From: Bacteroidales bacterium
GTDB lineage: Bacteria > Bacteroidota > Bacteroidia > Bacteroidales > Lentimicrobiaceae
Length of the DNA stretch: 16,480 nucleotides
NCBI GenBank assembly: GCA_022837485.1
Contig: JALHHH010000062.1
Location: 1 to 16,480 of the forward strand
Reading direction: 5' to 3'
In this document: one piece after another, positions 7,184-12,842 of the stretch
Numbering within the stretch: position 1 is the stretch's first letter
Layout: every line of letters begins with the position of its first letter
The notes under the pieces: generated by a model
Database searches by the model: none
The model's input: the letters and a program-made list of their open reading frames with translations, nothing else
What the model was told of the DNA's origin: nothing
Translations under genes and position numbers: made by a program

Positions 7184-7600
7184 ATGAAAATCCGAATCCT
7201 GTTGGTCGTAGCAATCGGTCTTGCATTTTGTTCAGCAGCCCTGGCCCAGGCGCAGGCAACCGGTCGTGTGCTTGCAGAAGTGGTAGAGTCTGCAGACGTC
7301 AGCTTCACCGGGGAAACGGAATTTATAATTTCCAAAAAAGAAAGAAATCAGCTTTCACTTGGACAACTTACACTCACCTCAAAGCCCGGCCTGCTCTGTT
7401 GCTATACGATTTCCGATGCTGAGGTGAGAGACATTCGGGGAGAGAATTTCCAGCTCCCTACCATGGCTGCATTCAGCGACCGGATACTCCCGGTAGGTGA
7501 CAATGGAGTGCATTCTCTTGAGGTTACTGCGTATGCTGAACAGCTGCCATCCGGAACAAATTATTCCGGCAATTATTATCTTATCTTGTCTTACTACTGA
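7184..7600 (+). CDS. Small secreted beta-rich protein, DUF4402-like
   Basis: A 138-residue protein with a clear signal peptide: MKIRILL, a hydrophobic core, and cleavage near ALAQA at residues 20-25. The mature part of about 115 residues is beta-rich, with no catalytic motif. It begins ATGRVLAEVVES and ends PSGTNYSGNYYLILSYY. That ending resembles the closing strand of DUF4402-type proteins, small beta-sandwich exported proteins that are often fimbria-like; this is a resemblance by eye only. Two adjacent cysteines occur in LLCCYT. The frame is open back to 7109, but that longer start lies before the predicted transcription start and would bury the signal peptide, so 7184 is preferred. The gene stands alone between a perfect -7 element and a strong terminator, which suggests a well-expressed monocistron. 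Confidence 0.75.
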   Translation: MKIRILLVVAIGLAFCSAALAQAQATGRVLAEVVESADVSFTGETEFIISKKERNQLSLGQLTLTSKPGLLCCYTISDAEVRDIRGENFQLPTMAAFSDRILPVGDNGVHSLEVTAYAEQLPSGTNYSGNYYLILSYY

Positions 7601-7622
7601 ATCATTGTTTCCTGTGCTAATA

Positions 7623-7664
7623 GCTGCATTCGATGAATATTGAATGCAGCTTCTTTTTTTTCTC
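7623..7664 (+). terminator. Strong intrinsic terminator of the small secreted protein gene
   Basis: GCTGCATTC (7623-7631) and GAATGCAGC (7642-7650) form a perfect 9-bp stem with a 10-base loop, followed by a T-rich tract from 7651. It starts 22 bases after the stop codon. Confidence 0.92.
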
Positions 7665-7743
7665 TCCGGTCCAGAGATCAGGTAAATCACCAGTGCTTTA
7701 ATACCCTGAACCCTTACCGGTCCGGATTTACGAGTAAATCCTC

Positions 7744-7751
7744 TACCTTTG
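7744..7751 (+). promoter_or_regulatory. -7 promoter element for the YgjV-like gene
   Basis: TACCTTTG followed by C is a perfect Bacteroidota -7 element. The predicted start near 7758 leaves a leader of about 45 bases to the ATG at 7805. Confidence 0.65.
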
Positions 7752-7804
7752 CAGCCACAACACATAATTGCCGGAAACCCGGTCAGAAACACGAATTTCA
7801 AAAC

Positions 7805-8425
7805 ATGGACAGTACTACCTTAGAATGGATTGGCTATATAGCATCCGGGATAATCGCCCTTTCAATGACGATGAGTTCCATCCTGAAATTCAGATGGATC
7901 AACCTTGCCGGAGCGGCTTTATTTGCCCTGTACGGTGTCCTGATCGATGCACTGCCCGTTGCCCTTATGAACCTGTTTATTGTTGGGGTTGATTTGTATT
8001 ACCTCTGGAAAATCTATGCCAGAAAGGAGGTTTTTGAGGTGATGGAAACCGGACCCGGAAACAAATACCTGGAGCGCTTCCTCGATTTTCACGCACACGA
8101 CATACAAAAAATCTTTCCCGGCTTTACCCGGCATACCGGAGATGACACCCACACCTTTCTGATACTGCGCGATATGGCCGTAGCCGGAGTATTTATGGCT
8201 CATCCGGGAGAGGAAAACTGCCTGAGGGTAAGCCTCGATTACGTTCTGCCCGAATACAGGGATTTCAAAAACGGACGTTTCATCTACCTCCACCTGAAAG
8301 AACGGTTCGTACGCGAAGGATACAACAAAGTTATTGCCGAAGAAAAAAGCAGGAAATACGGAGAGTATCTTCAAAAAACCGGCTTTACCCTGAACAGCGG
8401 CGGGTACTTTGAAAAAGCACTTTAA
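7805..8425 (+). CDS. YgjV-like inner membrane protein with GNAT-like C-terminal domain
   Basis: A 206-residue protein. Residues 1-~72 are three closely packed hydrophobic segments (about 8-26, 33-49, 52-70) with WIGYIASG, LKFRWINLAGAALFALYG and NLFIVGVDLYYLWKIY, which match the YgjV-type small inner membrane family. Residues ~85-206 are soluble and resemble an acetyltransferase (GNAT) fold: a strand at FLILRDMAVAGVF, a strand-turn at LDYVLPEYRDFKNGRF where the acetyl-CoA loop normally sits, a helix, and the final EYLQKTGF. The usual R/QxxGxG acetyl-CoA loop is degraded, so catalysis is uncertain. A longer frame starting at 7640 begins inside the upstream terminator and before the -7 element, so 7805 is chosen. 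Its stop codon touches that of the convergent GTPase gene. Confidence 0.78.
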   Translation: MDSTTLEWIGYIASGIIALSMTMSSILKFRWINLAGAALFALYGVLIDALPVALMNLFIVGVDLYYLWKIYARKEVFEVMETGPGNKYLERFLDFHAHDIQKIFPGFTRHTGDDTHTFLILRDMAVAGVFMAHPGEENCLRVSLDYVLPEYRDFKNGRFIYLHLKERFVREGYNKVIAEEKSRKYGEYLQKTGFTLNSGGYFEKAL

Positions 8426-9496
8426 TCATACAGACCGTTTCAACAGCAACACACTCTCCTGAAGCTCCCCTCCAAGCAGACGGACAAGGCTCTCTTCAAG
8501 CCTGAGATCGTTTAAATTCCGGCCAATAAAGATTAAGCGGCTTGTACGGTCTTCTGACTCTTTCCATCTCTCCCCTGCCGAAATCATAATGTGGTCGCGG
8601 ACCGACTGCACAACGATTTTCTGCGGCACTTTATCGAAACTTACAATTCCTTTAATACGGTAAATGCCGTCGCCATAATACTCAACCAGATGGTCGAGCC
8701 AGAAATTAAACTGATACGGATCGAAATTGCGGGTAAACGTATAGCTGTGCGACTGAACATCGTGTACATTGCCTGCTTCCTGCTTGCTTACCGTAACAAA
8801 TCCGCCCGAACGCTGAGGCCCTGTCGAAAGTTTTAACTTTGATGCATCCATACTGAAAACTTCCATCTTCTGCGGTGCATAGGAAAAAGTGTCAAGTATT
8901 TTGAATCCTTCAACATTCCCAAAACTGCTGCGCACCATTTTTGCGAAAGGGTTAAACGTACGTACCAGATCCTCAACCTGTGCACACCGGCTCTCGGTAA
9001 CCAGATCGGTTTTATTAACGACAATAGTATCGGCATAGCTGATCTGACGGGCAGCCATAGTGGCATCGCTGAGAATCTGTGCAGCATTCCGGGCATCAAC
9101 CAAACAGGTCACACTATCGATCCGGTAGAACATTTCGATCTGTTCCGACGACATAAACGCCTGAACCACAGTAGATGGATCGGCAATGCCGGTTGTTTCT
9201 ACAACCAGATGCGTTAGCTTATGCCTGATATTCAGAAGATCAAACAGCAATTCGGCCAGCTCTCCGTTGAGGGTGCAACAGATGCATCCGTTGGAGAGTT
9301 CGTAAATGTTATCGCTTTCAACCCCGACAATCAGGTCATTATCAATGGGAATTTCCCCAAACTCATTCTCAATAACGGCAAATTTATAATCCGGATGATT
9401 CGCGATCAGGTTGTTGAGCATTGTCGTTTTTCCGGCTCCCAAAAATCCGGTAAGTATCGTAACCGGCAGGCGGTCGTCATTTTCATAGTCCATCAT
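8426..9496 (-). CDS. CobW/G3E-family GTPase, putative metal chaperone
   Basis: A 356-residue cytoplasmic GTPase of the G3E class, whose members deliver metals such as zinc or cobalt to target proteins using GTP. Visible motifs are Walker A GFLGAGKTT (17-25), ENEFGE (43-48), the metal-binding GCICC (70-74), the ETTG switch (100-103) and the guanine-specificity NKTD (161-164). A CobW C-terminal domain spans about 249-351. The linker before it (~205-248) lacks the long histidine-rich stretch found in many members. The frame is open up to 9580. However, a perfect -7 element at 9517-9524 puts transcription start near 9510, so the ATG at 9496 (MMDYEND) or 9493 is far more likely. The metal is not identifiable from neighbours, and no Zur-type operator was recognised. 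Confidence 0.9.
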   Translation of the reverse strand: MMDYENDDRLPVTILTGFLGAGKTTMLNNLIANHPDYKFAVIENEFGEIPIDNDLIVGVESDNIYELSNGCICCTLNGELAELLFDLLNIRHKLTHLVVETTGIADPSTVVQAFMSSEQIEMFYRIDSVTCLVDARNAAQILSDATMAARQISYADTIVVNKTDLVTESRCAQVEDLVRTFNPFAKMVRSSFGNVEGFKILDTFSYAPQKMEVFSMDASKLKLSTGPQRSGGFVTVSKQEAGNVHDVQSHSYTFTRNFDPYQFNFWLDHLVEYYGDGIYRIKGIVSFDKVPQKIVVQSVRDHIMISAGERWKESEDRTSRLIFIGRNLNDLRLEESLVRLLGGELQESVLLLKRSV

Positions 9497-9516
9497 AGGT
9501 GCATGCATTCGTGAGA

Positions 9517-9524
9517 CAAAGGTA
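9517..9524 (-). promoter_or_regulatory. -7 promoter element for the CobW/G3E gene
   Basis: The minus strand reads TACCTTTG, a perfect TAnnTTTG. A minus-strand TTTG (plus-strand CAAA at 9540-9543) lies 15 bases upstream. It lies inside the longest open frame of the gene and so helps decide the start codon; the leader would be about 14 bases. Confidence 0.65.
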
Positions 9525-9694
9525 AGAAACCCGGCGTTACAAACACGTAATGCATCAATGTCAGGCCGGGATGAATCCAACTTGTCACATTGCAGTAAAT
9601 CCGGGGGCCTAAAAAGAAACTTTAACAGAAAGCTTCCGTTAAAACAGGTATATGCAGTGAAAATTAATTTAATAAATCCTCAATATCCAAAACC

Positions 9695-10144
9695 ATGCTT
9701 GACCAGTTATTAAAAATTGTAAAGGAAAATTCCGGAGATGTCATTGTTAACAATCCGGCAATTCCAAACAGCCGCAACGATGAAGCCATTCAGACTGCTG
9801 CAAAAGCAATGCTCACAAACCTGAAGGGAATGGCAAGCCAGGGTGACCTGAACAACATTCTCAACTTACTGAATGGCAAAGGGGATGCATCCGGTTCTCC
9901 TCTTATCAACAATCTTAGCTCAGGTGTAGCCGGGGAGCTGATGAAAAAATTCGGAATTAACAGTACGGATGCAGCAGCTATAGTTAACAAGCTGATTCCA
10001 GTGGTTATGCAAAAGCTTGGAAACAAAGCCAACGACCCGAACGACAACAGTATAAATCTTGATGCTATTGTCGGAGCTCTATCGGGAAAAGGAGGAGGCG
10101 GACTCCTCGGGACTCTGGCGGGATTGTTGCGGAAACGCCGCTAA
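9695..10144 (+). CDS. DUF937/YidB-like small protein
   Basis: A 149-residue soluble protein with no signal peptide. It is mainly helical, with MLDQLLKIVKENSGDVIVNNPAIPN at the start (split by the NNPAIPN turn), a segment around SSGVAGELMKKFGINSTDAAAIVNKLIPVVMQKL, and a glycine-rich tail GKGGGGLLGTLAGLLRKRR. The repeated pattern of a short helix pair plus a Gly-rich tail resembles the DUF937/YidB-like proteins, which have no settled function. That match is by eye, from the G-I-x-x-x-x-A segment and the tail. The arginine-rich ending could contact nucleic acid or membrane, but this is speculative. No clean -7 element is seen upstream. The gene converges with the helicase gene, whose stop codon is 48 bases away. 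Confidence 0.7.
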   Translation: MLDQLLKIVKENSGDVIVNNPAIPNSRNDEAIQTAAKAMLTNLKGMASQGDLNNILNLLNGKGDASGSPLINNLSSGVAGELMKKFGINSTDAAAIVNKLIPVVMQKLGNKANDPNDNSINLDAIVGALSGKGGGGLLGTLAGLLRKRR

Positions 10145-10191
10145 GCTCACTTAATCCTGTGACGAATAGACTCGTTAAAAATCGGGGAAAA

Positions 10192-12051
10192 TTATTTTTT
10201 ATTCCCGGCAGCTTTTTTATTGCCTTTTAAAAGAGCCCTCATTCGTTCATTCATTTTTTCCGCAAGCCGGTCCATCGCTTCAGCAACATCTGCAAGACTA
10301 TGATTACCGGGGTATTCGGCTGAGAGGTCTCCCATAAGCCGGGAAAAGGCCGTCAGGGCACTTTCATGGATGGCCAGAGATTTCAGGTGCGAGCGAATTT
10401 CCTTGCGCACGGCCGAGGTTGCAACACCGGATTCCTTTGAAGTGCGTGTATTCGCTTTTGATGCCGTTTCGGGAAGCGACAACTGTAACATAGTTTCTGC
10501 CTGACGTACAATACGCCGGGCTGCCAGTTCAGCCAATAACAGGGCGCGCCGGGTTGATTCTCCCTCTCCGTTACCGACAGCCTTTCGTACCATTTCGGCA
10601 GATTTCTGGTATTCTCTTGATAGATAAGCATTTAATGCCCTTCTAAGATAATTTGTTGTCTTTCCGGATTCCAGTTCGTTCAGAAGTAATGTTTGGGGAG
10701 TTTCGTTACCAGCAAATTCCAGAACAGCAGAATCGGTCATTATGGTGCGTGCATTCAGAGGGGTTTTCAGCAGAAGTCCGGAAAACGATGTACAGCGGCT
10801 GAGTGCAACATAAACCTGTCCGGGAGCAAACGCTTCTTCAAGGTCAGCGATAATTTTCTCGAACGTCAGTCCCTGACTTTTGTGCACGGTGATTGCCCAG
10901 GCCAGTTTCAGGGGATATTGCACGAAAGTTCCAACGGTTTCCTCCACAACCTTACTCTCCCGGCTGTCCCAGGAATAGCGGATATTCGCCCACTCCTCGG
11001 GTTCCACCTCAATAATATCGCCCTCCGGCAGCTCAACAAAGAGGCCATCCTCCGAAATATCCAGGATGTGTCCGATTTTACCGTTATAGTAGCGCTTGTT
11101 ACGATCGTTTCGCAGAAACATAACCTGCGCATCCTTTTTTAGTTTCAGGATGTTGTCGGCAGGGTAGCTGTTTTCGGGAAACACTCCTTCGACGACGGCT
11201 TCAAACCGGAACAAAGGTTCGTCGATTTCTCTGAGTCTGCGTTCGTTGGTTTCTTCAACCATACGATTGTGCGTTGCCAGAATGATATAATCCTCTTCGC
11301 GATCGGGCGAAAAACCATGCAGATACCGGGAATTCAGCAGACTAAGGTCACCGGCATCCAGGCGGTTAACCCTCACGCGGTTCAGCAGTCCGATAAAATC
11401 ACTGTCTTTCTGGCGATAGACTTTTTTCAACTCAATATAAACCGGCTTCGAAGCCTGCATAATTCTGGAGCTGAAGAAAAACGGACTTCGGTAGAAATTC
11501 CCGAGTATGCTCCAGTCCTCCTGATTTACAATAGGCGGAAGCTGGAAGGTATCTCCTATCAGAACGACCTGAACTCCTCCGAAGGGTGAAGACTCACGAC
11601 GCCGGAACACCCGGAGCAGACGGTCAACAACGTCCAGAAGATCGCAGCGAACCATAGAGATTTCATCGATCACCAGCAGTTCAAGGCCGCGAATGATCTC
11701 AAGCTTATCGCGATTGTAGCGAAAATGATCGTTAATGACGCTTTTATCCGGATCTTCGGGAGGTACCCAGGTGCGCAACCGCTTATCTCCCGGAACATAC
11801 ACACTCGGCTTGATGTTAAAAAAAGAGTGAATGGTCTGCCCCCCCGCATTAACGGCTGCAACCCCTGTCGGAGCCAGTACCACCATATTCTTATCAATCG
11901 TTGATTTCAGGTATTTCAGGAAAGTAGTCTTGCCGGTACCTGCTTTCCCGGTAAGGTATAACAGACTACTTGTATGCGTCACGAAATCAGCCGCATACAT
12001 AAATTCCCGGTTGCTGTCATCAAGTTTGAAGCCTTCAGTAAATTGTTCCAT
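10192..12051 (-). CDS. PIF1/RecD-type ATP-dependent DNA helicase with C-terminal helical extension
   Basis: A 619-residue superfamily 1B helicase. Motifs in order: Walker A GKAGTGKT (35-42), APTGVAA (60-66), QTIHSFF (72-78), motif II VIDEISM (127-133), motif III GDTFQLPP (166-173), VYRQ (211-214), and a C-terminal RecA-like lobe with WAITVHKSQGLTFEKI (385-400) and YVALSRC (414-420). This is the PIF1 arrangement; such enzymes unwind DNA 5'-3', including stalled forks and G-quadruplexes. An extra segment at ~290-380 between the lobes contains strands reminiscent of an SH3-like insertion. Residues ~450-619 are a helical, Lys/Arg-rich extension ending GNKKAAGNKK, with no recognised fold. The frame is open to 12180, but the upstream part is unlike family N-termini; the ATG at 12051 starts MEQFTEGF just before the helicase fold. 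No clear promoter element was found. Confidence 0.93.
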   Translation of the reverse strand: MEQFTEGFKLDDSNREFMYAADFVTHTSSLLYLTGKAGTGKTTFLKYLKSTIDKNMVVLAPTGVAAVNAGGQTIHSFFNIKPSVYVPGDKRLRTWVPPEDPDKSVINDHFRYNRDKLEIIRGLELLVIDEISMVRCDLLDVVDRLLRVFRRRESSPFGGVQVVLIGDTFQLPPIVNQEDWSILGNFYRSPFFFSSRIMQASKPVYIELKKVYRQKDSDFIGLLNRVRVNRLDAGDLSLLNSRYLHGFSPDREEDYIILATHNRMVEETNERRLREIDEPLFRFEAVVEGVFPENSYPADNILKLKKDAQVMFLRNDRNKRYYNGKIGHILDISEDGLFVELPEGDIIEVEPEEWANIRYSWDSRESKVVEETVGTFVQYPLKLAWAITVHKSQGLTFEKIIADLEEAFAPGQVYVALSRCTSFSGLLLKTPLNARTIMTDSAVLEFAGNETPQTLLLNELESGKTTNYLRRALNAYLSREYQKSAEMVRKAVGNGEGESTRRALLLAELAARRIVRQAETMLQLSLPETASKANTRTSKESGVATSAVRKEIRSHLKSLAIHESALTAFSRLMGDLSAEYPGNHSLADVAEAMDRLAEKMNERMRALLKGNKKAAGNKK

Positions 12052-12485
12052 GCAGGAAGAGAGGGGGTGATGGGTGTACAAACAAAACGCTAATTTAAGC
12101 CGATTTATGAACAGGTTTTCATCTTTGTCCGGGAAAAAAAATCTGCAGGTATGCAGAGAACGCATGGTAAAACAAGACAATCTGGATATCAGAGTATTAT
12201 CCCTGCTACTCAGGATTTTTGGTGAGTCGGTGGGGATCCTGATGGATATAAGGTGTAACCTTGGCTATTCTTTGAAAATAGATACAGGATAGGCCCATTT
12301 ACACGTTTCTTCGGGCATTATTGAAATTTCTGAGATAGTTTCATGCGAATTTTCGTTGGAAAAAGACCTTTGAAAAATGCCATAATCTGAAGACAGGCGG
12401 GCTGAAAACTCGTAATACAATAAAAACCGTCACTACCGGCTACAGATAAAGATACATTCAGTATACATAGATGTTCAGAATGTTG

Positions 12486-12507
12486 CTTGCATGCAACCAC
12501 TTGCATG
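12486..12507. repeat. TTGCATGCAA palindrome with repeated CTTGCATG
   Basis: CTTGCATG occurs at 12486-12493 and 12500-12507, and TTGCATGCAA (12487-12496) is a perfect palindrome. It lies about 60 bases upstream of the -7 element at 12570, a plausible operator position. Function is not shown. Confidence 0.35.
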
Positions 12508-12569
12508 TCTGAAATTTTGCCGGCACTGATTCAGACATCACAAATTGCAGGATTTGGTTACCGGCAATA

Positions 12570-12577
12570 TATCTTTG
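12570..12577 (+). promoter_or_regulatory. -7 promoter element upstream of the T9SS cargo gene
   Basis: TATCTTTG followed by C is a perfect TAnnTTTG. TTTG at 12553-12556 lies 13 bases upstream and TTG at 12545-12547 lies 22 bases upstream. If used, it gives an unusually long leader of about 260 bases before the ATG at 12843. Confidence 0.5.
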
Positions 12578-12842
12578 CCGCATCACGAAAAAGAAAAGAC
12601 AGCATACGATTAAGGGAGAATTCAGGAAAGGAACAGGAACAGGTAAAAAACAGACTGTAAAGAACCGGGGTGCGCTGAATAAATAACCAGCATCCCGAAA
12701 AAATCGCCGGGCAGATTTGCGGGGAATAAGAATAGCATACGTAGGAACAAGAAGGATGGATTTATGGCAAACGGCATCTGAGACCGGTTTACGGTAATGC
12801 CGCAATTAATATACACAGTTTTAACATCAAAAACGTATTGTT

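Larger units (their letters stand above)
12052..12842. other. Divergent intergenic region, no gene recognised
   Basis: A 791-base stretch between the minus-strand helicase and the plus-strand T9SS gene. Small frames at 12074-12292, 12318-12506 and 12458-12805 have low-complexity or improbable products and are not called. The region contains a CAGGAT/ATCCTG inverted repeat (12211-12241), a TTGCATGCAA palindrome at 12487-12496 with CTTGCATG repeated 14 bases apart, and a perfect -7 element at 12570-12577. Confidence 0.6.

Noticed and set aside
10175..10208. GGGAA/TTCCC hairpin at the junction of the DUF937-like and helicase genes
   Set aside because: Only five reliable pairs with a long loop, overlapping the helicase C-terminus; not convincing as a bidirectional terminator.
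12458..12805. 115-codon minus-strand frame upstream of the T9SS gene
   Set aside because: Phe- and Val-rich low-complexity product, no ribosome site or promoter, and it runs across the plus-strand -7 element.
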